From Hygrophila difformis (Eukaryota > Streptophyta > Magnoliopsida > Lamiales > Acanthaceae): a DNA stretch of 64,000 nt. Made by a program: the position numbers and the translations under genes. Where the stretch lies: positions 33,617,453 through 33,681,452 of the forward strand of contig JAOANR010000014.1 in NCBI GenBank assembly GCA_030278955.1, in the 5' to 3' direction. The notes beneath the pieces are model-generated. The model was not told the origin of the DNA and ran no database searches. It was given only the letters and a program-made list of their open reading frames with translations. Shown here piece after piece: positions 13,201 through 22,921 of the stretch (position 1 is the stretch's first letter; each line of letters opens with the position of its first letter).

Positions 13201-13292
13201 ACAACCAATAACAAGGAATATTTTTAGGATTTTTTAATATGCAATTTTTATGGATTTTTGACATGATAAAAGCTCAAGAAGGTTCAATACTA
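10231..13292 (-). other. Long leader/untranslated part of the Gypsy composite
   Basis: About 3 kb lies between gag and the primer-binding site, far longer than a usual Gypsy leader. No coding region can be supported. Parts such as 11400-11760 (GC-richer) and 11940-12470 (rich in TGTGATGT-like repeats on the plus strand) look unlike their surroundings and may be one or more later insertions whose ends I could not define. The stretch 12900-13292 follows directly from the primer site and is likely true leader. Confidence 0.45.
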
Positions 13293-13304
13293 GCTTTGAT
13301 ACCA
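13293..13304 (-). other. Primer-binding site, Gypsy composite
   Basis: On the minus strand TGGTATCAAAGC, one base from the initiator-methionine tRNA complement used by many plant LTR elements, 12 bases inside the LTR edge at 13317. It orients the element and shows that the LTR at 13317 is its 5' LTR. Confidence 0.75.
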
Positions 13305-13316
13305 AAATAAAAGTAA

Positions 13317-13800
13317 TGCCATGGATCTATTGAACACTATCTTGAAAAATAAGAAAATAATGGATAAGGAAGAAGATGGACAAGATTAATGGAGGATAAT
13401 GAAATCTAGATCAACACAAGGTACTCACAAGAAGAAGCAAACATGTCTTCAAACCACATCCTCATCTTCCGACAAGAACAAGCATTGATTCATAAAACCC
13501 CATGGACAGATTTCGGATTCCAATGGTGGAGTTTTCCCATAACGAGCAATGGTGTAGAAGTGATCTTTTGGGTAACTTTGCAAAGAGGCAAGTGAAATAT
13601 ACAACAAAAGATGGAATACAAAGGTAGGGGAGCTCCTATATATAGACCAAAGCCCTAAGCATAATTCGCAAACCCTAATTAGGTGATTACAATGCTCAAA
13701 CGAATCACCTTAAATTTGAGTCTCGCTCACACCTGTATTATTTTTACATACTTGGTCTGAAAATACTGAAAATATTAGAAATTATCCCGGAACCGATTCT
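13317..13800 (-). repeat. 5' LTR of Gypsy composite (right border approximate)
   Basis: Begins TGCCATGGATC like the LTR at 4805 and follows it closely, including the 'tatatatagaccaaagccctaagcata' segment, which on the element strand is a candidate 5' transcript region. It carries a small insertion ('attcgcaaa') relative to the left copy. Confidence 0.7.
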
Positions 13801-13861
13801 TGGCCCCATTATGCGATTGATGGCCTGTCTTTGCATCTAGATGTCAAATTTCTGCTTCTAG

Positions 13862-14077
13862 TTAGTTGCTGGTTGCCGGATCCATCAGACTGGATCCAGA
13901 ATCTTCTTCCAATTTAATTAGCAGCTTCAGTCCCAATTTTCCAACTTGGGCTTTCTGCAGCTCCTCTTTAAATTTTCTGTTTAGCAACTCTGCAACTCTG
14001 GCTGTGAATTTCTTTGCCCGTTCTCTCGAACAAGGTCCGATTGGAAAAGTCAATGCTACCGATCCGGCTACCATGCC
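13862..14077 (-). pseudogene. Extra Gypsy pol 3' end beyond the 5' LTR
   Basis: A 72-codon minus-strand stretch nearly identical to 5343-5560 (pol tail, RKFKEELQKAQVGKLG). It lies outside the 5' LTR, where host DNA would be expected, and stops abruptly at 14077, next to the AACCCT repeat. This is the remnant of a second internal region in tandem. Confidence 0.8.
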
Positions 14078-14083
14078 AACCCT

Positions 14084-15241
14084 ACTCAAACCCATTAGTA
14101 AAAACCCATTTAAATAGCTTCATGGTTGCTATTGTTGGACAACACCACACTTGGCAAAGTACTGCATATAAAAAACCAATAGGATCATGTTTAGCTTAAT
14201 TGAATATCTTTTTTTTTTCTTTCTAAGAATCAAAAGAAAAGACCAAACGCAGTTGATCTAAGTGAAATGATCTCGGGCAGGTTAAGCAAAAGTTTCGTGT
14301 TCGAGTATTTGTATATGCAGAATTCTGTTTTGGGAGAGATAACCCTTCAATGTCCACCCGATCTTTGAGGGATTAGTCTTGGGTCCAATGAGCCATGTGT
14401 ATACCCTTGTGTTCACCTAAAAATGAAAAAAGAAAAGCGATACATTCCATTAAAATCAATCACAACGACAAGACATTGATTCACAATAACACAAAACTAA
14501 AACCTGAGCTTAATTGAAGTAGTAGATGCATCTTCATCTTGGCTTACTAACAATTCTTTTCATTGAGCTCATGTACGTATATACCCATGGTCGACTCTTA
14601 GCAAGAGCACCATGAGCAATTGCTCAGGGCCCCAAATTTGGGGGCCCATTTGCAACACAATTTTTTAAAAAAATATATTATTGTAATAATAAAATAAAAT
14701 ACTTCTATTAGAGAGGAAAACTCTAATCATTCCCTTGTTCTTTTAACATTTTTTAATCCTTATTGATGCATTTTATATTATACTTCTATAAATCTTCAAA
14801 ATTCACAATGTTGAATAGTTCTTGATGAAAAAATATTTGCTCAATATATTTACTGATGCAGGATACAAAATATGAGGAGTCATCTACTGTAAAGGTTATT
14901 TCCAACATTGGCAGATTATTATCTTATGGTAAAAAAGTTTTGTTAACGTTATTTAGGTGCACATAATCCATCTTTTTCTTAAGCATTGTTTAGAAGTAAA
15001 AATGCCATTAAAATAATTATCCATCCATTTCTCAGCCACACATGTTTAGATAAGGGAAATATGATGAAATGGTTGTAGGTGTTTATGTCATCATAGATGT
15101 TAGTGTTTACTGTTAATCATTTAATACATAAAAGTAGGTGTATTGTTTAGTACTTTCCCAAGGGCCTAATTTCAGTTTTGGCTCAGGGCCTCGCAAAACT
15201 TTGGGATGGCCTGTATACCTTCAAGCTTAGCCTCAACATTC
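14084..15241. other. Spacer with SINE-like stretch
   Basis: No gene. 14250-14440 has the layout of a tRNA-derived SINE: 'gtgaaatgatctcgggcag' then 'gtgttcgagtattt' (a degenerate B box) and a later 'gatctttgagggattagtct' block common at SINE ends. 14610-15225 is bracketed by 'gctcagggcc' near 14620 and again near 15181 (direct, with A/T-rich interior); its origin is unclear. Confidence 0.4.
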
Positions 15242-15246
15242 CTTTT

Positions 15247-15505
15247 TGTTGGTATCAAAGGCTCGAAAAGTTCAACTCATGCCGCTGTCACTACACTCAC
15301 AGGAACATGCTAGCTTTGGGTTATTTGATTCGACCTATTTTTTATTGGGCCCTGGGCCTTGTACTTGTTTATTTACTTTAGCCCATTACCTAGTATATAT
15401 TAGTTGTTTTGCTTCGTCTCTGAAACATATCATTCAAAAAGATTTGAGGCTTAATGGAAACCGTTTTTTCTCCCCCAATTTCAGTTTTCTCTCTCGTATT
15501 CCACA
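15247..15505 (+). repeat. Copia 5' LTR
   Basis: 259 bp, TGTTGG...TTCCACA, nearly the same as 20030-20283. Contains a 'tgaaacatatc...' region and no clear TATA box. Differences from the 3' LTR: a T/A at base 7, a C/T near base 50, a short indel in 'ccattacctagtatat', and one C in a C-run. Confidence 0.93.
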
Positions 15506-15518
15506 TGGTATCAGAGCG
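15506..15518 (+). other. Copia primer-binding site
   Basis: TGGTATCAGAGCG directly abuts the 5' LTR and matches the complement of initiator-methionine tRNA, the usual primer of plant Copia elements. Confidence 0.9.
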
Positions 15519-15683
15519 CCTCTGATCCTGATTTTTTTTCTCACCTCTTTCGCTTATCTACCTTGATTCGGCGTTGATTTAAGCAATTCAGCTCCACCTA
15601 CCTAACATGTCTACTGGTAGTGGTACCAAAATGAATCTGATCAAACCATTCCAGCTGCTGCTCCGGCTCTTGTTTGTGAAGAA

Positions 15684-16979
15684 TTGATGTTAACTACTGC
15701 TGATCAACCTCAACTGTTGCTTACCTCTAAGGTGCTTGAAGGATCCAACTGGTCAACCTGGAGAAGAGCTATTGAACGAGCTCTCTACATTAAAAACAAA
15801 ATCTGCTTTATCGATGGTACTTATCTTGCTCCCTCAGTCTTAGATCCTGAATTTAAGCAGTGGAAACGTGTTGATACTTTAGTGCTCACGTGGCTACGTA
15901 ACACTATTAATCCTGAAATTGATAGTCAATTTGAACATCTTGAAACTGCTTTCGATCTATGGAATGAGCTTAAGGAATGTTATGGTAAAGTGAGTGGAAC
16001 ACAAATCCTAATACTAAGGAGAAAGATCACCAATTTTGTACAAGGTGATAAGTCTGTAATTAGTTACTACAGTGCTTTGAAGAAGATGTGGAATGATTAT
16101 AGACTACTGAAACCTTTTCCTACCTATAGTGCTGAGTCTCTGAAAGATTTATTGAATTCTGATAAAGAGGATTTAATGATACAATTTTTGATGGGATTGA
16201 ATGATGAGTATTCCCATATTTGTAACCAAATACTGATTATGAGTCCATTACCTTCTGTGACGACTGTTTTTGGCATGATAAGCAATTGTGAGTCACAAAA
16301 GGGTCAGTTTGGTTCCAATGGAGTAGACAATAGTAATACCTTTGCTCTTGCCGCTGTTGACAAATCAGAAAAAGGATATGAAGTTCTTGAAAAAGGTATC
16401 AATGAGAAGAAGGGAAACGTAACTTGCTCTTACTGCAAGAAAAGTGGTCATTCAAAAGATAGATGCTATCAATTGGCTAACAAGAATGCGTACTGTGACT
16501 TTTGTAAAAAATCAGGCCACAGTAGGGCCAATTGTTTCCAGATCTCAGGTGTTGTTCCGGATTGGTACAAAGCCTTGGCTGATAAAAGGAAAAATAAACA
16601 AGTAGCAGGGGCTGTTATTTCTACTGGTTCAGAAATCAATTCTACTCCAAATGGGAACAACAATGATGCTGCTCTGACAGCTGCTGACCAAAGAATCTCT
16701 AAGCTTGAAGAAACAATCAGAGAGTTGACCAGGAATCATCTTGGAGCTGCTCTCTCAACCCCACTTGAATTTGCTGGAAGCACTTTTGACTTGGCAGGTA
16801 GTACATCTACTCTTAGTCTCTTTAATGGTTTATGGTTGCTTGACTCAGGTGCTAGTTGTCATCTTTGTGCCGACCTTTCTATGTTGCTTGAACCTCAGCC
16901 ACTCAATTCTAAGAAACTCATAATTCTGCCAGATGGCTCATATAAATCTCCCTCACATTGGCTCAGTAAAACTTACTAA
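15684..16979 (+). CDS. Copia gag and protease
   Basis: An open frame of 431 residues. Residues 10-200 form the gag domain typical of plant Copia elements (LEGSNWSTWRRAIERAL near 19; ILRRKITNFVQGDKSV near 108). Two CCHC zinc knuckles follow, CSYCKKSGHSKDRC near 247 and CDFCKKSGHSRANC near 271. The protease core LLDSGASCHL lies near 385. The real start is probably the ATG at 15607 (MSTGSG), in another frame, so one base has been lost or gained near 15625; the listed start is only the first in-frame candidate. The frame shifts again about 16932 and the last 15 residues are out-of-frame. Confidence 0.88.
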   Translation: MMLTTADQPQLLLTSKVLEGSNWSTWRRAIERALYIKNKICFIDGTYLAPSVLDPEFKQWKRVDTLVLTWLRNTINPEIDSQFEHLETAFDLWNELKECYGKVSGTQILILRRKITNFVQGDKSVISYYSALKKMWNDYRLLKPFPTYSAESLKDLLNSDKEDLMIQFLMGLNDEYSHICNQILIMSPLPSVTTVFGMISNCESQKGQFGSNGVDNSNTFALAAVDKSEKGYEVLEKGINEKKGNVTCSYCKKSGHSKDRCYQLANKNAYCDFCKKSGHSRANCFQISGVVPDWYKALADKRKNKQVAGAVISTGSEINSTPNGNNNDAALTAADQRISKLEETIRELTRNHLGAALSTPLEFAGSTFDLAGSTSTLSLFNGLWLLDSGASCHLCADLSMLLEPQPLNSKKLIILPDGSYKSPSHWLSKTY

Positions 16980-18495
16980 TGACTTTACTGTGCCCAATGT
17001 ATTCTATGTTCCTGGTGTTGTCCTAAACTTAATTTCCATCAATCAGCTCACAAAGGAACTAAATTGCATTGCTATCTTTGATTCCTTTTATTGTATCTTG
17101 CAGGATCGGACTACTAAGAAAAGCATTCTTAAAGGGACACTTCTGAATAAACTTTACACTTTCAATTGTAATAACTCTGCTTCATCCTACTCTTTTCTAG
17201 CTGCTGTAACAGATTCTCATAGTTATACTCTATGGCATAACAAGCTTGGTCATCCATCTTCATTAGTAATGTCTAAGCTTGGATTAAATTCCCCTGGTGA
17301 TTGTAATGAACCTTGTACTATCTGTTTTGAAGCAAAGATGCATAGACTTCCTTTCCATATAAGTCAATCATATGCCTCTAACTGTTTTGATCTCATACAT
17401 TGTGACTTGTGGGGACCTTTTTCCATGGGGGATAGGTCAAATTTTAGATATCTACTTACTATTGTTGATGATCATTCCCGAGCAACTTGGTTATATTTAC
17501 TACATCACAAATCTGACACCACCTCCATACTTTCCAAATACTTCATCCACATAAAAACTCAATTCCAGACATGTGTCAAAGTGGTTAGGACAGATAATGG
17601 AAGCGAGTTTTGTAATCACACAGCTTCCGATCTTTTTACCTCTATTGGAATTATACATCAAACCTCATGTGTTTACACCCCTCAACAGAATGGGAGAGTT
17701 GAGAGGAAGCATCAACACCTTATACAGGTTGCTAGAAGTCTCTTAATCACTTCATCCATTCCAAAACTTTATTGGGGCGATGCTATGCTTTATTCTGCAT
17801 ACCTCATAAATCGATTACCTACCTCTGTGCTCAAATGGAAGTCTCCATTTGAAGTCCTGTTTAATTCCAAACCTAGCTTATCCAATCTACATATTTTTGG
17901 TTGTCAATGCTTTGTGAAGGTTACTAGTCCACAGGGTAAATTAGATCCCAGGGGCTTGAAGGGAGTGTTTCTTGGAATTGCACTAGACAAAAAGGCATAC
18001 AAAGTCTTAATCCTGTCTACCAAGAAAGTAATAGCTTCAAGAGATGTCATTTTCCATGACAATGTGTTTCCTTTCAGCAATACATGCTCTACCTCTTCTG
18101 CCTATGAACCTACAGTTCCATCTACCTCTCATATATCCATACAAGACCTTTGTGAACTCTGTGATTTGCCCACTGCAACTCATAATGATAATATTTCATC
18201 CGTTGAGCCCACTGCTCCTCAGCCTATAGAGCAATCCCCTTTCATTCCAACTCATACTCAATCACTTACTCCTCTTGCTTCTCCCACTGAGATGCAAGAA
18301 ATACATCAGTCTAATAAGGACACTTTAAGTTCCACATCCTCTGGTCCTTCATCTCCTATGAATGACCAGCCTTCAATTTCTTTAGGCACTGAAGAAACAA
18401 CACCATCTGAGGTTATTGCACCTAGACCTAAAAGAGCCACTAGGAGACCAGGTTACTTGAAGGATTATATAAGCTCATCTGTTCAGGATCCATAA
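16933..18495 (+). CDS. Copia integrase
   Basis: This frame resumes the protease tail and runs through the pre-integrase zinc-binding domain (LWHNKLGHPSSLVMSKL ... CTICFEAKMHRLPF, an HHCC pattern) into the integrase core: Asp in LIHCDLWGPF, Asp in VRTDNGSEF, and Glu in NGRVERKHQHL, so all three D,D,E catalytic residues are present. The C-terminal part includes WKSPFEVLFNSKPSL and GCQCFVKV and then a Ser/Thr/Pro-rich linker. The frame ends at TAA 18493-18495, a point change, since RT continues in the same frame immediately after. Confidence 0.9.
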   Translation: MAHINLPHIGSVKLTNDFTVPNVFYVPGVVLNLISINQLTKELNCIAIFDSFYCILQDRTTKKSILKGTLLNKLYTFNCNNSASSYSFLAAVTDSHSYTLWHNKLGHPSSLVMSKLGLNSPGDCNEPCTICFEAKMHRLPFHISQSYASNCFDLIHCDLWGPFSMGDRSNFRYLLTIVDDHSRATWLYLLHHKSDTTSILSKYFIHIKTQFQTCVKVVRTDNGSEFCNHTASDLFTSIGIIHQTSCVYTPQQNGRVERKHQHLIQVARSLLITSSIPKLYWGDAMLYSAYLINRLPTSVLKWKSPFEVLFNSKPSLSNLHIFGCQCFVKVTSPQGKLDPRGLKGVFLGIALDKKAYKVLILSTKKVIASRDVIFHDNVFPFSNTCSTSSAYEPTVPSTSHISIQDLCELCDLPTATHNDNISSVEPTAPQPIEQSPFIPTHTQSLTPLASPTEMQEIHQSNKDTLSSTSSGPSSPMNDQPSISLGTEETTPSEVIAPRPKRATRRPGYLKDYISSSVQDP

Positions 18496-20202
18496 TATGT
18501 ACCTCATACTTTTGCACAAGCCCATGGCATTCCACATTGGGATTCAGCCATCACAGCTGAGTTGGAGGCACTAGAGAAAAATGGTACTTGGGAAATTGTC
18601 ACTCTTCCAAAAGGAAAAAGACCCATAGGCTGCAAATGGGTTTTCCGGGTCAAGCATAATCCGGATGGATCAATCAACAAACACAAAGCCAGACTAGTTG
18701 CCAAGGGCTTTCATCAAGGATATGGGAAAGATTTTACTGAGTCATTTGCTCCTGTTGCAAAAACAGTAAGTGTTCGATTACTAATTGCCCTTGCAGCCTC
18801 CAACACATGGTCTATTTCTCAAATGGATATCAACAATGCATTCTTACATGGAAACTTGGATGAAGAGATCTTTATGACATGTCCTCCTGGTCTTTCATCT
18901 GCTTCCAACCAAGTTTGCAAACTAAAACGATCTCTCTATGGCTTAAAACAAGCTCCTAGGCAGTGGTATCTTGCATTGAAGACATTTCTTCTTAGCTCTG
19001 ATTACAGGTGCACTCACAATGATCCTTGCCTGTTCTTTAAATTCACAAATCTTGGAATTGTTATACTTGTGGTCTATGTGGATGACATTTTGGTGACTGG
19101 TGATGATAAGTTTGAAATTGCCTCTATTAAGAAAAGTCTTCATGATCAGTTTACTATAAAAGATCTTGGTGATGCTTCATATTTTCTTGGGTTAGAGATT
19201 CATAAGTCAGATGCAGGATATTCAGTTACTCAGCTTAAATATGCAATGGATCTTCTCTCAGATGTTGATCTGCCAGCTTCTTCTAAGATCCATGTTCCTT
19301 GTCTTCCTCATAAACAACTTGGTACTACTGGTTCTCTTTTTGAGAATCCTCAGCTTTTTAGAAGAATGGTTGGTAAACTCCTTTATTTAGGATTTTCAAG
19401 ATCAGACATTTGTTTCTCTGTGCAACAGCTTAGTCAACATATGCAAGCTCCTATTGTATCTCATTGGCTTGCTGTCATCCAAGTTTTACAGTATATCAAG
19501 AACACTCTATCTATTGGGCTCTTCTATCCATTTGGTCTCTCTTTGGAATTAAAGGGATTTTGTGATGCTGACTGGGGTAATTGCCCCACTACTCGACGAT
19601 CACTTACTGGCTACTGTCTTTTTCTTGGTGGATCTTTAGTTTCTTGGAAAACCAAAAAGCAAGATGCTGTCTCTAAAAGCACAACTGAGGCTGAGTATAG
19701 AAGCTTGGGGGCTGCCTCAGCCGAGCTGTTGTGGATTGGTAGTTTATTCAAGGAACTGCAGTGTCCTTTGCCATCTCCTTATCCTCTTTATTGTGACAAC
19801 ATGTCAGCCATACAGCTTGTCAAAAATTCAATCCATCATGAGCGCACAAAGCACCTTGATATCAGCTGTCATTATGTCCGAGACCACTATCAAAAGTTTG
19901 ATGTGGATCCTCTTTTTGTGCCTTCTGCTCAACAGCTTGCCGACATGTTTACAAAAGGCCTAACTCCTAAACACTTTCATCTGTTTTGTTCCAAGCTGAA
20001 TCTTTGGAAATCTTCAGCTTGCGGGGGGATGTTGGAATCAAAGGCTCGAAAAGTTCAACTCATGCTGCTGTCACTACACTCACAGGAACATGCTAGCTTT
20101 GGGTTATTTGATTCGACCTATTTTTTATTGGGCCCTGGGCCTTGTACTTGTTTATTTACTTTAGCCCATTATTATATATTAGTTGTTTTGCTTCGTCTCT
20201 GA
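18496..20202 (+). CDS. Copia reverse transcriptase and RNase H
   Basis: Same frame as the integrase, after one TAA; the first ATG-like start in it is at 18562. The RT begins with EKNGTWEIVTLPKGKRPIGC and [17 protein letters not shown], contains QMDINNAFLHGNL (first catalytic Asp) and YVDDILVTG (active-site pair). The RNase H holds FCDADWGNCPTTRRSLTG, STTEAEYRSLG and YCDNMSAIQLV with its acidic residues, and ends near LADMFTKGLTPKHFH. The last 50 residues of the open frame, from about 20030, are translated LTR and not protein in any real sense. Catalytic residues all look intact, unlike the Gypsy copies. Confidence 0.9.
   Translation, partial: YVPHTFAQAHGIPHWDSAITAELEALEKNGTWEIVTLPKGKRPIGCKWVFRVKHNPDGSINKHKARLVAKGFHQGYGKDFTESFAPVAKTVSVRLLIALAASNTWSISQMDINNAFLHGNLDEEIFMTCPPGLSSASNQVCKLKRSLYGLKQAPRQWYLALKTFLLSSDYRCTHNDPCLFFKFTNLGIVILVVYVDDILVTGDDKFEIASIKKSLHDQFTIKDLGDASYFLGLEIHKSDAGYSVTQLKYAMDLLSDVDLPASSKIHVPCLPHKQLGTTGSLFENPQLFRRMVGKLLYLGFSRSDICFSVQQLSQHMQAPIVSHWLAVIQVLQYIKNTLSIGLFYPFGLSLELKGFCDADWGNCPTTRRSLTGYCLFLGGSLVSWKTKKQDAVSKSTTEAEYRSLGAASAELLWIGSLFKELQCPLPSPYPLYCDNMSAIQLVKNSIHHERTKHLDISCHYVRDHYQKFDVDPLFVPSAQQLADMFTKGLTPKHFHLFCSKLNLWKSSACGGMLESKARKVQLMLLSLHSQEHASFGLFDSTYFLLGPGPCTCLFTLAHYYILVVLLRL
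20021..20029 (+). other. Copia polypurine tract
   Basis: GCGGGGGGA directly before the 3' LTR start TGTTGG, the expected site for plus-strand DNA priming. Confidence 0.85.
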
Positions 20203-20283
20203 AACATATCATTCAAAAAGATTTGAGGCTTAATGGAAACCGTTTTTTCTCCCCAATTTCAGTTTTCTCTCTCGTATTCCACA
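20030..20283 (+). repeat. Copia 3' LTR
   Basis: 254 bp, TGTTGG...TTCCACA, the partner of 15247-15505; followed by the target duplication CTTTT. Confidence 0.93.
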
Positions 20284-20288
20284 CTTTT

Positions 20289-21274
20289 TCAAACTCATAG
20301 TTTCCTCCTTTGAAATTGAGAATCCTTGATCACAATAATCCAAAGAATATACTTGTGCTTGGTAATTTAAAGAATTAAAACTATAATGTTGTATGAGAGT
20401 ACTCACATATTTTGAAGTGAAAAATGTACTTTGCCATCATTCTAAATTCGCTTCCACTTTCAATATCTCCAATCCTTTATCATATGATCACTGCAAATTT
20501 ACCATTCCGAATATGTTTGGTAGTTCCGTAATTGAATTTAGAAGGTGATTTAATAAACGAATTTCAAATTGACTCTTTAAGAATTATTTTTAAATTCATA
20601 TAGTTATAAACTAATTTAAGGTGGGGATTTTAAATTCATTCTTAAATCTTTATGAATATAAACATGTTGAGTAATTTATTACTTATTATTCATTTCAAAT
20701 GAATTCTTAGAAGTTTTAGTAGAATTTGGATTGGGAGTTAATAAGCAAATGCAAAAGTACTAAAGTAGTATTTTGTATATGTTGAAGGAGTTGAATGAAT
20801 ACTTTGTATGTGATGAATATTTTTATACATCTCAAACACCATTGAATACTCAACACACACCTCATTAACACCAGCATACATACAACATCGGATCAGCACG
20901 ACAGCACCTCATCGGATCAACACGACAGCACGCCAGCACCTTCTGAGTCACTCATTCAACACCCTATCCTAATATCACCATGTAATTCATAATTGACTAA
21001 CAATTAACTTTACTGTTTTTTTTTTTTTTTTTAAATCTCAAAAGAATGAATGCTACTGTTTATTGTTGTGAAGAAGCTCTGCATGTACCTGTTGTTGTTT
21101 TTTTTTTTTTTTTGTTTGGTAGCATCTATTCTGACAAAACCCAATATTGGAGAAATAAGAATATGAGCAATCTGGTACTAATTTCTCGATAGATACATAC
21201 CTGCTGTAGGGATGTTTCCATCACTAATTTATCCATGAATAACAGTACCTGCTGAAGAATACCCTATTCTCAAA
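20289..21274. other. Spacer, no gene
   Basis: AT-rich with poly(T) runs at about 21016-21032 and 21099-21115. A 25-bp direct repeat ('catcggatcarcacgacagcac') sits at 20886-20935. No coding region or transposon end can be supported. Confidence 0.5.
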
Positions 21275-21288
21275 GACACTAACTTCGT

Positions 21289-22577
21289 TTTTTTTTTTTA
21301 GGATAAAAGGACCATTTTATTCAATAAGCCAACAGAACAGTACAAAGGGACATTTCATATCGTTCCCCTGTGTGTATCTAGCAGCACAGCAGTGAACTTC
21401 CATAGCAAAGAAAATCAACTCGTCTATCTACCTAATCAACTGATATTGCCAGCACAACAAGCAGCTATCGAGCTATCATTCACAGTGAAACATTATCATA
21501 ACATACAACAGGATCAGCCTTTATTTCCATTATCTCTTCATGCAGCTTCGTTGTCCAAGAAAGCAAAACCCTTCCCTTTACTCATGCATATTACAGACGC
21601 CATGAGGCAGCAACAGTCCTTGCCCCAGAGCAGCAGACGCCTCCAAAAAGCAGCATCCGCACCAAAAAAATCCGGTACATCTCAAGTGGCGAATCAAAGT
21701 GACGATCCCAAAGACTTACTTCATAATCACATCTCCCCGGCATATTGTATTCAAATTCAAAGCATCGAATCAAAGGGACTAGGAACAAGTATTAGCAGGT
21801 TCAGGCTAGAGGTAGGGAATTGGAAAAACTACTATTCAGCAAAAAGTGAAGGGATGAGGACCAGTCTAGCAAAGAGCACCAAGCAAAGCTGAGTGTTTTA
21901 ATCAGAATGAAAACCAAACTACTCAGCAAAAGCAGAAATGGGAACCATGAGCTCTAACAAAACTCTATATATACTGTCAAAACTTCTCTAGCTTAGGCAT
22001 CCCGATTCCATTCTTAAAAATTAGCACCTCCTTCTTTCCTAACTACTTTCTCTGTCCCGCAAATTTTTTTTTTCTTTCTTTTTTTTTCTTTTTTCTTCTC
22101 TTTTTCCTTTCTTTTTTTTTTCTTTTCTTTTTTTCCAAAGGATCACCCAATAGCCAGACACCATATTTAAGAACTCAAATCAACACTTATTCGTTTAAAA
22201 TTCCCAATTGTAGCAGCCAAAACATTAATACCACCCTTTCTCATACTGTTGAAATCTCACTCTCACATTTCAAGATCTCTCCAACTCCCTAATGTCCCTA
22301 GCAACAATACTACGACATCAAACATATCTTTGCATAAGGATCATATTAATTCCAAGAGCACGAATAGGTTAGGAGAAGCTGTGTGGCTAGTAACATGGGT
22401 AATGTAATGGTTAGATAAATGAAAGTGAGCTGGAGGAAAGTAATATATCTCAGATAGGCTCAGCAATGGCTCCCTAGGTGGTAATCGAAAGGGTGTGGAA
22501 AAGGTAAAGATCAATAGAGGGAATCCTAGCGCCCTTATCATTTTCGATTCACTGAATTGAAAAAACAAGGCCAGCTC
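21289..22577 (-). mobile_element. Poly(A)-tailed retroposon, probably LINE 3' end
   Basis: On the minus strand it ends in AATAAA (near 21322) and an A-run (seen as poly-T 21289-21299). It is flanked by a perfect 14-bp direct repeat GACACTAACTTCGT (21275-21288 and 22578-22591), so it arose by target-primed reverse transcription. Similar in layout and in several sequence blocks to 1401-3250, including a purine-rich tract (here 22060-22140 as poly-pyrimidine on the plus strand). No clear coding domain; the 166-codon plus-strand frame at 21392 is a shadow. Confidence 0.75.
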
Positions 22578-22591
22578 GACACTAACTTCGT

Positions 22592-22921
22592 ATTAATTGA
22601 ATATTTAAAAAACTACTAATCATGCCAAAAACATGTCTCCATTATGATAGAGGGGAATGGTAAATTGTGCATTACAGTCAAATAATCTATCAGTGACAGT
22701 GAGAATTCATGATATATATACATTATGCCCTGAGTAGCCTAACAACATTCAATGGCAACTTAGAAATACAATGGAAAAAGAAAAAGAATGCAAACTTTAT
22801 CGATTGATAGTAAGTCAGTAACGCATTAAAGCGAAAAATAAAATCTCAAGCTGATCAATGGGATAACCCAGGTATGGTGAATGATAGGTGACATCAGTTT
22901 TTAGCATGATTCCAGAAGAGC
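22592..22921 (-). other. Downstream region/possible 3' UTR of SUV3
   Basis: Lies between the helicase stop codon and the neighbouring retroposon. It presumably holds the 3' untranslated region; no canonical AATAAA is seen close to the stop, so the polyadenylation site is not placed. Confidence 0.4.

Larger units (their letters stand above)
4805..14077 (-). mobile_element. Ty3/Gypsy composite: LTR, internal, LTR, partial pol
   Basis: Read on the minus strand, a degenerate Gypsy element runs from a primer-binding site (13293-13304) beside the LTR at 13317 leftward through gag, protease, reverse transcriptase, RNase H and integrase to the 3' LTR starting at 4805. The gag-pol order (PR-RT-RH-INT) is that of Ty3/Gypsy. 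To the right of the 5' LTR there is a further 3' end of pol (13862-14077), nearly identical to 5343-5560, so the structure holds two partial element units sharing one LTR. The whole is bordered by AACCCT on both sides (4799-4804 and 14078-14083), which fits one insertion event. Coding frames are broken many times and the element is dead. Confidence 0.85.
15247..20283 (+). mobile_element. Ty1/Copia retrotransposon, nearly complete
   Basis: 5' LTR 15247-15505, primer-binding site at 15506, gag-protease-integrase-RT-RNase H order (the Copia order, integrase before RT), polypurine tract at 20021-20029 and 3' LTR 20030-20283. It is flanked by 5-bp target duplications CTTTT (15242-15246 and 20284-20288). 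The two LTRs differ at only a few positions plus small indels, so insertion is fairly recent. The polyprotein is closed by a frame break near the gag start, a frameshift after the protease and one in-frame TAA at 18493. Confidence 0.95.
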
